The notes under the pieces were generated by a model. The model saw only the letters and a list, made by a program, of their open reading frames with translations, did not search any database and had not been told where the DNA came from. Positions 42,032 to 53,513 of a DNA stretch of 62,475 nucleotides are shown here, in pieces. The position numbers were made by a program, and so were the translations under genes. Location: NCBI GenBank assembly GCA_902363595.1, contig CABJAP010000020.1, forward strand, positions 1-62,475, written 5' to 3'. Source of the DNA: Clostridia bacterium (lineage in GTDB: Bacteria; Bacillota; Clostridia; Peptostreptococcales; Anaerovoracaceae). Numbering within the stretch: the first letter of the stretch is position 1; the number at the start of each line of letters is the position of its first letter.

Positions 42032-44074
42032 TTATTTTATCCCGTATTTTTTTATCTTACGATACAGAGTGTTTCGGGCAATTCCCAGATGCTGAGCAGT
42101 TGCTTGTATATTGTGATCGTATTTTTCTAATGTGTCGATAATCAGCAGCTTCTCATAATCCGTGAGAACGCTTCCTTCATCTGAGGCTTCTTCCTGGGCA
42201 GGGTCTGTTAAAATCAGCTGGTTATCCTGCTTTTGGTAGAACTCGAAGATTCCGTTATACGTGCAGATATCGGAGATGGAGATGATGTTATTGTCATTGA
42301 CTCTGGATAAAACCAGGCATCGCTCCAGTACGTTTTCCAGCTCGCGGACGTTTCCCGGCCAGGAATAGCTCTGCAGCAGGCGGCGGGCATCCTCGTTGAG
42401 CTTGATATCCCGTTTGAACTGCTTGGAAAAACTATCGATAAAGTTATCGATCAAGCGGTCCACATCCCCGATTCGCTCCCGCAGGGGGGGAATTGATATA
42501 GATATCACGTTAATTCGATAATAGAGATCATCACGGAAATGGCCTTCCTTTACCAGCTGCCATAGGTCCTGATTGGAGGCCGCGATAATGCGGATATCGA
42601 TGGAAATCTCTTCTGTCCCGCCGACCCGCACGATGGTCTTGCTTTGCAATGTCCGCAGCAGCTTGGACTGCATTTCCATAGACATGGAATTGATCTCGTC
42701 CAAAAAGAGGGTGCCGCCGTTGGCTGCTTCAAATTTACCGATCTGTCCTTCCCTTTTGGAGCCGGTAAAGGAGCCGCCCACATAGCCGAATAGCTCACTT
42801 TCCAGTAAGGAATGGGGAATTGCCGAACAGTTGATGGCAACAAAAGGCCCGCTGGAATAGTTGCTTTCATTGTGGATGGACTGGGCGAACAGCTCTTTGC
42901 CCGTGCCGCTTTCTCCCAAGATCAGGATGTTATTGTCCAGCTTAGCGGTTTCCCGGGCCAGCTTGATGGTTTGCTGAATTTCAGGACTTTCGCCGATGAT
43001 ATTGTCAAAGACATAGGTGGCTTTGAATTTTTGGGAACCGGCGCCGGCGCACTTGTTAATCAGCGCCTTTTTAAAAATCCCAATGGCCATAACCAATTTT
43101 TCGTTGTCATTGACCACAGGCTTTATGGTAGCGAAAAAAGTTTCCTGGGTGGAACCGATGTTTAGTACCACTTTACGATTGGCAATGGAGTGGGGCGAAT
43201 TGAGGACTTCGCGGAACGGATTTTTCCCCCAGATAGTTTCACAGTTGAAACCGATCAGGCTGTTCCAGCCCTCGCCCAGTGTATTTTGCGCAGGTGAGTT
43301 GGAGAAAAGTATTTTCCCTGTATTGTCCACAATAATCGCAGGATCTTCGATCATTTCAATCACCGATGTGATGGTTTTTTCGTTGATTCCCGAGTAGGAA
43401 CGGATGTCTTTGGAAATCAAATATTCAATATAGTATTTCAAAGTGACCAGCATGCCCAGCGTATGTTTATGCATGGGCCAGCAGTTTCCCTCAACAGTCA
43501 GCACCAGCAAAAGGTTTCCCGAAGAGTCCATAATGGGAACGGAGGCGCAGGTGAGACCGTGGCACATGGTTTTGTAATGCTCATAAGCCATAAGCTGGAC
43601 CGGACGCTGCAGGAGGGCGGCCAGGTTGGTGGATGTCGTTCCCGCATCGGCTTCCGTGTGGCTTTCACCAATGATGAGTTCCCGCCGTTCGGAATCCTGT
43701 CCGGCAATTTTTTTGCCGAAACGCATCAGCAGGCATAGTTCCTGATCGTACAAGTCGATGCGATAGCCGGAATCGCGGATGTTGTCCGCGGTTTCCTGAA
43801 GGATCGGGCGTACCAGCTCGATGATCCAATTATTTTTCTTCAGCTTTTCCGATAATATATGTAAGGGGACCGTGACCACATGTTCATCATAAGGGTCCAT
43901 TCCCCGGTCTTTACAACGCTGCCATGAACTGAGTACTTCCGGAGAAATATCAATGGACGAGGCTACGCGTCCGGTACTCATGAACGTTTTCCATGCCTGT
44001 TCCTTTGCTGACATGTTCTCCTGGAGCAGTTTCCATTCCGTCAATACATCTCCGTTCCAATTATAAATCGTCAT
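42032..44074 (-). CDS. Sigma-54-dependent transcriptional activator (AcoR-like)
   Basis: About 680 residues: an N-terminal AcoR-type sensor region with a GAF domain (about residues 60-235), a PAS domain (about 240-345, IEDPAIIVDNTGKILFSN), the AAA+ domain (Walker A GESGTGKE; Walker B GTLFLDEIN; R-finger RELLR-type WPGNVRELENV), and a C-terminal Fis HTH (LTDYEKLLIIDTLEKYDHNIQATAQHLGIARNTLYRKIKKYG). The loop that contacts sigma-54, normally GAFTGA, reads GSFTGS. Start at MTIYNW (AGGAGG 8 bases upstream) rather than the first in-frame ATG. Two sigma-54 promoters with matching upstream sites flank it, so it is their likely activator. Confidence 0.9.
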   Translation of the reverse strand: MTIYNWNGDVLTEWKLLQENMSAKEQAWKTFMSTGRVASSIDISPEVLSSWQRCKDRGMDPYDEHVVTVPLHILSEKLKKNNWIIELVRPILQETADNIRDSGYRIDLYDQELCLLMRFGKKIAGQDSERRELIIGESHTEADAGTTSTNLAALLQRPVQLMAYEHYKTMCHGLTCASVPIMDSSGNLLLVLTVEGNCWPMHKHTLGMLVTLKYYIEYLISKDIRSYSGINEKTITSVIEMIEDPAIIVDNTGKILFSNSPAQNTLGEGWNSLIGFNCETIWGKNPFREVLNSPHSIANRKVVLNIGSTQETFFATIKPVVNDNEKLVMAIGIFKKALINKCAGAGSQKFKATYVFDNIIGESPEIQQTIKLARETAKLDNNILILGESGTGKELFAQSIHNESNYSSGPFVAINCSAIPHSLLESELFGYVGGSFTGSKREGQIGKFEAANGGTLFLDEINSMSMEMQSKLLRTLQSKTIVRVGGTEEISIDIRIIAASNQDLWQLVKEGHFRDDLYYRINVISISIPPLRERIGDVDRLIDNFIDSFSKQFKRDIKLNEDARRLLQSYSWPGNVRELENVLERCLVLSRVNDNNIISISDICTYNGIFEFYQKQDNQLILTDPAQEEASDEGSVLTDYEKLLIIDTLEKYDHNIQATAQHLGIARNTLYRKIKKYGIK

Positions 44075-44118
44075 AATGATATCCTCCTGTTGCAATGAAA
44101 GAAAATTCGTTTGGTCTA

Positions 44119-44160
44119 ATTATATACCAAAGAACTGACGAAGTGTTCGCCAGTTCTTGG
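44119..44160 (-). promoter_or_regulatory. Promoter region and inverted repeat of the activator gene
   Basis: TATAAT (44119-44124) on the minus strand has no good -35 box; instead a near-perfect inverted repeat CCAA-GAACTGGCGA / TCGTCAGTTCTTTGG (44127-44160) covers that place. It may be an operator for control of the activator itself, or the weak terminator of the gene ending at 44261. Confidence 0.45.
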
Positions 44161-44166
44161 ATTTTA

Positions 44167-44251
44167 TTACGCAGGAAGTATCGTCAACGATATTTCCTGC
44201 GTATCAACAAAGTCTACTTCTTTTAAGAATCAGCGAAGCCGATTTTGTTAT
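44167..44251 (-). repeat. Palindromic repeat element, copy C
   Basis: Two hairpins: ACGCAGGAAGTATCG/CGATATTTCCTGCGT (15-bp, one mismatch), then AACAAAGTC/GATTTTGTT with G-U pairs. It matches copies A and B at 30039-30207, with differences between copies mostly preserving the stems. Confidence 0.8.
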
Positions 44252-44260
44252 GATTGTAAT

Positions 44261-45931
44261 TTATCTGGGAATCAGGGCCATAGGAATTTCGGCGGCCCGC
44301 TCTGTACGGATATCGATTACCGCGGGCCGTCCGCAGGCCAGCGCGTCGCGGATGGCCGGGCCGATCTCTTCCGGCTTGTCCACCTGCCGGGTCCAGCAGC
44401 CATAGGTTTCTGCGATCCTGCAGAAGTCTACGTCCGGATATTCATATCGTTCATGAATCAAATCCATCTGATCTTTATAGACCAGGGACAGGTCCGGGCG
44501 GCACTGAACCAGAGCCATGTTGTTATTGATAATGGTCACGGTGTTGATTCCATTGCGGACAGCGGTTTCCATCTCGTTTAAGTGATAGTAGAAAGCGCCG
44601 TCTCCGGTGAAACAAATAACCGGACGATCAGGGGCAGCGCATTTGACGCCCAGGGAAGCCGGATAGCTCCAGCCCAGAGAACCGGCTGCGCGGATGTATT
44701 TCTGGGAAGGCTTCATACGGAGCATGGTGGAAGACCATACGGCGGAATAACCGGTGTCCGCTACCAGTACTGCGTCGCCCGGGAGCGCTTTGCTGATTTC
44801 CATGCACAGGCGTTCGGGGCGGATGGGAAGCGTGTCCCTGTTTTGCTTTTCTTCATACTCGTCTAACGTTTCGCGGACATATCCCTGGACTATTTCTTTC
44901 CACGGCAGATGATCTGCTTTGTCTACCTTTTCAATCAGCTGAGATAAAACCACTTTGGCATCGCCCAAAAGACCGGTGCAGTTGGGATAATTTTTTCCCA
45001 GCTCCGTGGGATCGATATCGATTTGAACCACCTCTGTGGAAAGAGCCGGAACCTTCCAAGCCAGGGTGGTCTGATCGCCGGTCTGTGTTCCGACAAAGAT
45101 GACCAGATCGGCATCCATAACGGTTCGATTGGCGCAATCCATGCCGTATTCGCCCACGATTCCGCTCCATAATTCATCGGTTTCATCCATCAGCGCCTTG
45201 CCGTCGGGCGAGGTGACAACCGGGATATCGGCTTTTTTAGCCAAGCCGCACGCTTCTTGTCCGGCGCCTGAGATGGCTGCGCCTCTTCCTAGGACCAGCA
45301 CGGGCTTTTGGGCGCGGTTGATTTTATCGGCGGCCAGATCGATGTCGCTCTGCTCCGCGGCCGGACGAAAAGCCGGATACTGGGTGTATTTTTCTTCAAC
45401 CATAACCGGCTGGGAAACGCTGCCCACTTCAATAACCCGCCCGGTGTGATTGCTCATGTCCGCATGTACGGGTCTGGGTTTTCCCGTGACAGCCGCCCGG
45501 TAACATTGCCGGAGCACCGTTGAGAGCTGTTCAGATTCGGAAACGTCCGCGTTAAACTTGGTGATCCCTTCATAAAGCAGGCGATGGTCCGCTTCCTGAT
45601 AACAGCCTCGATACTGGTAGGTGGGCGGTTTTTTCCCAGTAAAGGCAATGACCGGCGAGTTTGCCAGCCAAGCTTCGTGAATCCCACCAGCCAGGTTAGC
45701 CGATCCGATGGATTGAGACATGCATATGCCAGGTTTTCCAGACATGCGGGCATACCCATCGGCCATGTAGGCGGCGGCGTTTTCCGAATGAGCCATGACC
45801 CGTTTCACGTCCATTTCTCCGAACTGGCGGTTCACCATCCGCAGCATGGCCTCCACGTAGAAGATATGCGTCAGGCCGTAGCCTTTCAGCGTATTGGCGA
45901 TAAATTGATAGCCAGGAATTTTTTCGCTCAT
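44261..45931 (-). CDS. Thiamine-diphosphate-dependent enzyme, acetolactate synthase-like
   Basis: A 556-residue ThDP enzyme with the three domains of the decarboxylase/acetolactate synthase family: N-terminal PYR domain with the cofactor-activating glutamate in MAHSENAAAYMADGYAR (about residue 49), a central transhydrogenase-like domain (LVLGRGAAISGAG), and the C-terminal PP domain with the GDG...NN motif (FTGDGAFYYHLNEMETAVRNGINTVTIINNN). It is not an obvious IlvB. Its gene faces the amidohydrolase operon, has a sigma-54 promoter and the shared upstream site, so it should act in the same catabolic pathway, perhaps on a 2-oxo acid. Confidence 0.85.
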   Translation of the reverse strand: MSEKIPGYQFIANTLKGYGLTHIFYVEAMLRMVNRQFGEMDVKRVMAHSENAAAYMADGYARMSGKPGICMSQSIGSANLAGGIHEAWLANSPVIAFTGKKPPTYQYRGCYQEADHRLLYEGITKFNADVSESEQLSTVLRQCYRAAVTGKPRPVHADMSNHTGRVIEVGSVSQPVMVEEKYTQYPAFRPAAEQSDIDLAADKINRAQKPVLVLGRGAAISGAGQEACGLAKKADIPVVTSPDGKALMDETDELWSGIVGEYGMDCANRTVMDADLVIFVGTQTGDQTTLAWKVPALSTEVVQIDIDPTELGKNYPNCTGLLGDAKVVLSQLIEKVDKADHLPWKEIVQGYVRETLDEYEEKQNRDTLPIRPERLCMEISKALPGDAVLVADTGYSAVWSSTMLRMKPSQKYIRAAGSLGWSYPASLGVKCAAPDRPVICFTGDGAFYYHLNEMETAVRNGINTVTIINNNMALVQCRPDLSLVYKDQMDLIHERYEYPDVDFCRIAETYGCWTRQVDKPEEIGPAIRDALACGRPAVIDIRTERAAEIPMALIPR

Positions 45932-45983
45932 TTTCTAGTTCCTCCTTAACTAAAGAAATAATAATTTGTTGCCAAATAAAAAC

Positions 45984-45998
45984 GCAAAAAGCGTACCA
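45984..45998 (-). promoter_or_regulatory. Sigma-54 promoter of the ThDP enzyme gene
   Basis: On the minus strand TGGTAC-GCTTT-TTGC has the invariant GG and GC with the five-base gap; one base differs from TGGCAC. It lies 53 bases before the start codon. Confidence 0.75.
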
Positions 45999-46163
45999 AA
46001 TTATAATGGAAAGGCAGGCGGCTGATGTCAGGCGGAAAGAAAGCGTTGTATTTGTAAGCGACGAGCGGATTTTAACTTTTTTGAATAGTGAGAAAAAGGC
46101 GGCTTAAAATTTGGAGCCTTGGCGGGAGGATGTTAAAAAAGAGTGCAGTCCTTCGTTTGTCAG

Positions 46164-46181
46164 TGTTACATAGTGGAACAA
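46164..46181 (+). promoter_or_regulatory. Upstream activator site of the ThDP enzyme promoter
   Basis: TGTTACATAGTGGAACAA is an imperfect inverted repeat (TGTTACA and TGGAACA) and matches the site at 36776-36793 at 15 of 18 positions. It lies about 165 bases upstream of the -24 box on the other strand. Confidence 0.75.
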
Positions 46182-47020
46182 CGGCGGAGGGATGGAAATG
46201 GAGATTTGTTTGGGGTGGGCAGAGGGACTGTGGATCGTTGGTACTTCGGAAGGGCCTGTTATAGAACTCTAAAGAGGCCTATCGAGGACGCTGCCGGGCG
46301 CCTGACCGCCGCAACTATCGGAGTTAGAGGCCTTTCGAGTTGGTTATGATAGTTTTCCGCAGCGCACTTCAACGCCCCTCCGGCAAATCATCGTGGATGC
46401 ATCAAAATCTGTCTCTCCACGATGATTTTTGGGTGTTTTGGGACAATATCGGCCGGGAAAAAGAGAGAAATCATCGTGAATGACCAAAATTTCTATTAGC
46501 AGCGATAAAAAATCATCGTAATTCTAGCCGTAAGGAAGCGCTGACGATAATTGGCGGCCCCATGCCGCCAATCATTCCACTTCCTATCCCGCTCCCCATA
46601 TTTCTCCCGCCCATCCCCGGCCTCCTTCGCAGCACCGTCCCAGCCAGCCCTATTGGCACCGGCTTCCCACAACCTCCGCAGCAGCATGTATATCTTCCTA
46701 CTAATCGGTCTAAAATAAAGTATAAATATGTAAACTTTTTTAGCAAATTAGTACCATTTTTTGTGAAAAAATGGTCGAAATTTCTGTATATGAATAAAAA
46801 TACACAAAAAATGCTGTGAAACAATCTGTAAATCTATTGGAACCATAGGAAATTTATTTCCGATGAGGCGTGAAACGGTTGAAATTTGTGGCGTAGACAA
46901 GATTGTGATTAGTCAGAATTGCGTGAAAACAACTACTTTTTCATAACGCTTTTTAATTAATATGCAGTCTGTTAATATATATAGGTAGGAATTATTATTT
47001 TTTATAAAAAAGGTGACGAA
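46182..47020. other. Gene-less 0.8 kb with many inverted repeats
   Basis: No gene is supported. Present are a direct repeat AGAGGCCT(A/T)TCGAG (46273 and 46326); a 13-bp stem AATCATCGTGGA-type hairpin (46386-46429) ending in TTTTT; two more AAATCATCGT copies (about 46468 and 46510); a 9-bp stem ATTGGCGGC/GCCGCCAAT (46550-46572); a perfect ACCATTTTTT/AAAAAATGGT palindrome (46753-46775). The V-ATPase promoter must lie in the AT-rich right end; TAATAT near 46973 is the best -10 candidate. Confidence 0.45.
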
Positions 47021-47034
47021 AGGAGGGAGTGCAT

Positions 47035-47345
47035 ATGCAGGATGTTATTGACAGAATTAAATCCGCTGAAAAAGAAGCGGAGGATTTGAAAGCTGCGGCC
47101 AGGAAACTTGCAGACGACGCGGCGGCCCAGGCAAAAGTCGATGGGAAAAAGCACATCGAAGACACCATCGCCAAAGCCAACCGAGAAGCTGCCAAAATCA
47201 CCAAGCAGGCTGAGGAAAGAGCTGCGGCATCAGCAGCAGAAAAAATCGCTGCCGCTCAGAAAGAAGCGGATAAGATTCTGAAGATCGCAGAAAGCAGAAT
47301 GGACCAGGCGGCACTTGTGATTGTGGAAGGGATTGTGGATAGTTT

Positions 47346-47349
<4 letters not shown>
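47035..47349 (+). CDS. V-type ATPase subunit G/H
   Basis: A 104-residue, almost entirely helical coiled-coil protein (VIDRIKSAEKEAEDLKAAARKLADDAAAQAKVDGKKHIED onward), the peripheral stalk subunit that pairs with subunit E. First gene of the V-ATPase operon. Start ATG 47035, 8 bases after AGGAGG; a GTG two codons upstream is less likely. Overlaps the subunit I gene as ATGA. Confidence 0.85.
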
Positions 47350-49788
<2,439 letters not shown>

Positions 49789-49806
49789 TCGGAAAGGGAA
49801 TTCGTT

Positions 49807-50391
49807 ATGGATAATATTTCAAAAATACTGGATGCTATCCGGGCGGAAGGTCAGGAAGAGGCGGATAAAATTACCGCTGCCGGACAGAAGAATGTAGAGG
49901 AAATTCAAAAGCTCTACAGCGAAGAAGCCGGCATCGAAGAAGGCGCTATCCTGAAAAGAGCCCTCAAGGAAGCAGAAGAAATCACGCAAAGAGGGGTTTC
50001 CCAGGCCGGTATTGAAAGCCGCAACACCAAGCTGACGGCAAGACGCGCGGCGCTGGAAAAGACCTTTGAACTGGCGGCGGGCAAGCTGGCCCGGCTGCCG
50101 GAAGCAGAAAAGCTGAACATATACGAAAGGCTGATTGGAAGATACAGCGGCAGTAAAGAGGTTACGATCGTGCTCAACGACGCCGACTGCAAAGCCTTCG
50201 GAAAAAAACTGGCGGAGGCGGCCGGAAAGGCCCACAATCTGGACGTAAAGCTATCACAGCAGACCGGCGATTTTCTGGGCGGCCTGATCATTCAGGAAGG
50301 CGAAGTCGAAACCAACTGTACCTTTGAAGTGCTCATAAACGATCGAAAGAAAGAGACGGAATCAGAAGTTGCGGCAATGCTTTTCGCATAA
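49807..50391 (+). CDS. ntpE: V-type ATPase subunit E
   Basis: A 194-residue peripheral stalk subunit: long N-terminal helix (KILDAIRAEGQEEADKITAAGQKNVEEIQKLYSEEAG) and a C-terminal globular domain ending GDFLGGLIIQEGEVETNCTFEVLINDRKKETESEVAAMLF, the typical E-subunit finish. Placed between K and C as in other bacterial V-ATPase operons. Confidence 0.9.
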   Translation: MDNISKILDAIRAEGQEEADKITAAGQKNVEEIQKLYSEEAGIEEGAILKRALKEAEEITQRGVSQAGIESRNTKLTARRAALEKTFELAAGKLARLPEAEKLNIYERLIGRYSGSKEVTIVLNDADCKAFGKKLAEAAGKAHNLDVKLSQQTGDFLGGLIIQEGEVETNCTFEVLINDRKKETESEVAAMLFA

Positions 50392-50412
50392 AGGAAAGGA
50401 AGGTATGTATTT

Positions 50413-51411
50413 ATGGAAAAAGATGATACAAAGTACCTGCATGCTGCGGCACGAGTCCATTCTCTGGAAAATCAGCTGATCTCTCAGCAGGATTTATTGA
50501 AGGCCATCGAAGCATCCGATGCGGAAGATGCTTTCAAATCCCTGGCCGGAAAAGAAATGTTCCGGGACGTCTCCCATGGAGACTACGAGGCTGCTTTTGA
50601 GGCGGACCTGGTGAGAACGTATCAGCTCCTTGAAAACATTACTGAGCAATCGGAAGTGACCTATGTTTTCCGCTATCCGGCAGACGGTCACAATCTGAAG
50701 GTGTATGCAAAAGCAAGGCTTGCCCAAGGCGAGTTTGACCATCTATATAAACAGACCGGTACCTTTAGCCCGGAGCAGATGGAAGCGGAGCTCTCAGCGA
50801 AACGTTTTGAAAAGGTTCCCCAGATCCTAGGGGAAGCGGCTCTTGAGGCTATGGAACGTCTGGCAAAGACTAAAGACTCCCAGATCGTGGATATCATTAT
50901 CGACAAGGCGGTGCTGGCGCTGATGAAAGAAAAGGCAGTAGCGCTGGATAATCCGCTGCTCATCGAGTACGTGGAAGCCAAGATCGACCTGATCAACATT
51001 GAGACCGCGGTCCGGCTCATCCGCATGAAAAAGGATGCTTATGAGGTAAGACGAATTTTCGCAGAAGGCGGAACCATCGATCCAGCGGACATCGACGAAG
51101 GCTATTCGGCAGGCTATGAAGGCATCAGCCGTCTCCTGGACAAAGCAGGAAAAAAGCGCAGAATGGAAAAAAGCGTACCGGCTTTACGGCATGGGGAGCC
51201 GCTGAATGTCTATGAACAGAATCTAGACGGATGTTTTAAGGACCTGTTTGATAAGGCCAAAGTCATTCCCTTCGGTTTGGAGCCGGTGATCGCGTTCCTC
51301 TATCTGAAAGACCGTGAGATTCGGGCTGTCAGACTGGTGCTGGTATCAAAAGTGTTCGGTCTTCCAAAAGAATTGATCGTAGAAAGGTTGAGGTACATCT
51401 ATGCAGACTAA
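50413..51411 (+). CDS. ntpC: V-type ATPase subunit C
   Basis: A 332-residue helical protein of the V-ATPase C/d family that connects the central rotor shaft to the proteolipid ring. Repeats of the helical bundle are seen around DLVRTYQLLENI, EYVEAKIDLINIETAVRLIRMKK and [42 protein letters not shown], the last being the conserved C-terminus. The gene overlaps subunit F by 11 bases. Confidence 0.93.
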   Translation: MEKDDTKYLHAAARVHSLENQLISQQDLLKAIEASDAEDAFKSLAGKEMFRDVSHGDYEAAFEADLVRTYQLLENITEQSEVTYVFRYPADGHNLKVYAKARLAQGEFDHLYKQTGTFSPEQMEAELSAKRFEKVPQILGEAALEAMERLAKTKDSQIVDIIIDKAVLALMKEKAVALDNPLLIEYVEAKIDLINIETAVRLIRMKKDAYEVRRIFAEGGTIDPADIDEGYSAGYEGISRLLDKAGKKRRMEKSVPALRHGEPLNVYEQNLDGCFKDLFDKAKVIPFGLEPVIAFLYLKDREIRAVRLVLVSKVFGLPKELIVERLRYIYAD

Positions 51412-51718
51412 AATCGCTGTGATTGGTGACCGCGGCAGCGTACTGGGCTTCAAGGCCATCGGCTTCGATGTCTATGAAGTGGCGGGAGAGCCTTCCATCG
51501 CCGGTCTGGTAGCGGACCTGGCGAAACAGGAATACGGCATCATCTTCGTCACCGAAGAACTTATCGCAGCCAACCTGGACGTGGTTGAAAAATATAAGGA
51601 CGATATGCTTCCTGCCATCCTTCCTATTCCCAGCAGAAACGGAAGCCTTGGGATCGGCATGGAAAACATACACAAGAATGTAGAGAGAGCCGTAGGTGCG
51701 GACATCTTTAATAACTGA
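51401..51718 (+). CDS. ntpF: V-type ATPase subunit F
   Basis: A 105-residue protein of the central stalk: [24 protein letters not shown] opens the Rossmann-like fold, [35 protein letters not shown] continues and [23 protein letters not shown] closes it. It binds subunit D and regulates coupling. Confidence 0.93.
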   Translation: MQTKIAVIGDRGSVLGFKAIGFDVYEVAGEPSIAGLVADLAKQEYGIIFVTEELIAANLDVVEKYKDDMLPAILPIPSRNGSLGIGMENIHKNVERAVGADIFNN

Positions 51719-51740
51719 GAAAAAAGTAGGTGAAAAAATT

Positions 51741-53513
51741 ATGGACCATGGACAAATCGTAAAAATATCCGGTCCGCTGGTCGTTGCGGAAAACATGAAG
51801 AGCGCCAACATGTTCGACGTTGTCCGCGTAGGTGACCTGGGGCTGATCGGTGAAATTATAGAAATGCGGGGCGACAAAGCTTCCATCCAGGTATACGAGG
51901 AAACCGCCGGCCTCAAGACCGGCGACAAAGTCGTGACCACGGGAGAACCACTTTCCGCCGAACTGGGGCCTGGAATCCTGGAAATGATCTTTGACGGAAT
52001 CCAAAGACCTCTGGAAGTGATTAAAGGAAAGACCGGAAGCAACATCGCAAGAGGTGTTGAGGTCACTTCCCTTGATCATGATAAAGAATGGGACTTCAAA
52101 CCGACTGTCAAGGCAGGCGACGCCGTGATCCCCGGCGATGTGATCGGTACGGTGGATGAAACCAAACTCATCGTTCACAAAATCATGGTTCCGGTGGGAA
52201 TCAGCGGAACGGTTGAAGAAATAAACGGCGGCATGCATAAGATTACCGATACGGTTGCCAAGATCAAGACAGAAGACGGAACCGTTCAGGAAGTCATGAT
52301 GATGCAGAAATGGCCGGTAAGAAAACAGCGGCCCTTTAAAAATAAATTATCTCCGGAAGTTCCCATGATCACCGGTCAGCGGGTTATCGACACCCTGTTC
52401 CCCATCGTAAGGGGCGGAGCGGCAGCCGTTCCGGGACCATTCGGATCGGGAAAGACCGTCGTTCAGCATCAGCTGGCAAAATGGTCGGACGTAGACCTGG
52501 TTGTTTATGTAGGCTGCGGCGAGCGTGGAAACGAAATGACCGAAGTACTGATGGAGTTCCCGGAACTAAAGGACCCCAGATCGGGCGAATCTCTGATGAA
52601 CCGTACGGTGCTCATCGCTAACACGTCCGATATGCCGGTAGCTGCCCGTGAAGCATCCATCTATACAGGTATCACCATTGCCGAGTATTTCCGCGATATG
52701 GGCTATTCGGTAGCCATCATGGCCGACTCCACATCCAGATGGGCCGAGGCCCTTCGTGAAATGTCCGGACGTCTGGAAGAAATGCCTGGTGAAGAGGGAT
52801 ACCCGGCTTATCTGACATCCCGTTTGGCCCAGTTCTATGAGCGGGCCGGTGAAGTGGCATGTCTGGGAAGCGAAGAAAGAACCGGTACCCTGACCGCCAT
52901 CGGAGCCGTATCTCCGGCCGGCGGCGACAACTCCGACCCGGTCGTACAGTCCACCCTGCGTATCGTAAAGGTATTCTGGGGACTGGATTCGGGCCTGGCT
53001 TACAAGCGGCATTTCCCGTCCATCAACTGGCTGACTTCCTATTCCCTGTACAGCGAGACCATCGGCAACTGGCTCAATAAGAACGTGGCCGACGACTGGA
53101 CTAAATGCGTGACAGAAACCAACAAACTGCTCCAGGTGGAATCGGAGCTGGAAGAAATCGTAAAGCTGGTTGGATACGATTCTCTGTCCCCTTCGGACCG
53201 TCTGATCCTGGAAGCTTCCAGATCCATTCGCGAGGACTATCTGCAGCAGAATGCCTTTGATGATACGGACGCTTACACTTCCCTGAAAAAACAGTATAAG
53301 ATTCTCAAGATGGTTCTGACTTTCTACAATGAATCGGTCGTAGCCCTGGAAAAGGGCGTGGATATCAATCGTATTCTCGATATGAACGTCCGCGAAAAGA
53401 TCGCCAGAGCCAAATATGTGGCGGAAGATGAAATCGAAACCTACATGGAGGATACGGCGGCTGAACTGACCAAAACACTGGATCGGCTGATGAAAGAGGA
53501 GGTGGCAGGCTAA
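51741..53513 (+). CDS. ntpA: V-type ATPase catalytic subunit A
   Basis: The catalytic subunit, about 590 residues. Signature features: Walker [13 protein letters not shown] near residue 232, the A-subunit-specific non-homologous region (about 100-200), Walker B and [36 protein letters not shown], and the terminal helical bundle. Start ATG 51741 chosen over a longer frame because it gives the standard [17 protein letters not shown] opening. Last base shared with the subunit B start (TAATG). Confidence 0.97.
   Translation: MDHGQIVKISGPLVVAENMKSANMFDVVRVGDLGLIGEIIEMRGDKASIQVYEETAGLKTGDKVVTTGEPLSAELGPGILEMIFDGIQRPLEVIKGKTGSNIARGVEVTSLDHDKEWDFKPTVKAGDAVIPGDVIGTVDETKLIVHKIMVPVGISGTVEEINGGMHKITDTVAKIKTEDGTVQEVMMMQKWPVRKQRPFKNKLSPEVPMITGQRVIDTLFPIVRGGAAAVPGPFGSGKTVVQHQLAKWSDVDLVVYVGCGERGNEMTEVLMEFPELKDPRSGESLMNRTVLIANTSDMPVAAREASIYTGITIAEYFRDMGYSVAIMADSTSRWAEALREMSGRLEEMPGEEGYPAYLTSRLAQFYERAGEVACLGSEERTGTLTAIGAVSPAGGDNSDPVVQSTLRIVKVFWGLDSGLAYKRHFPSINWLTSYSLYSETIGNWLNKNVADDWTKCVTETNKLLQVESELEEIVKLVGYDSLSPSDRLILEASRSIREDYLQQNAFDDTDAYTSLKKQYKILKMVLTFYNESVVALEKGVDINRILDMNVREKIARAKYVAEDEIETYMEDTAAELTKTLDRLMKEEVAG

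Noticed and set aside
46753..46775. Perfect ACCATTTTTT/AAAAAATGGT palindrome as an intrinsic terminator
   Set aside because: It is A/T-only in its core, has no following U-run in either direction beyond its own arms, and no gene ends nearby; I list it only as part of the gene-less stretch.
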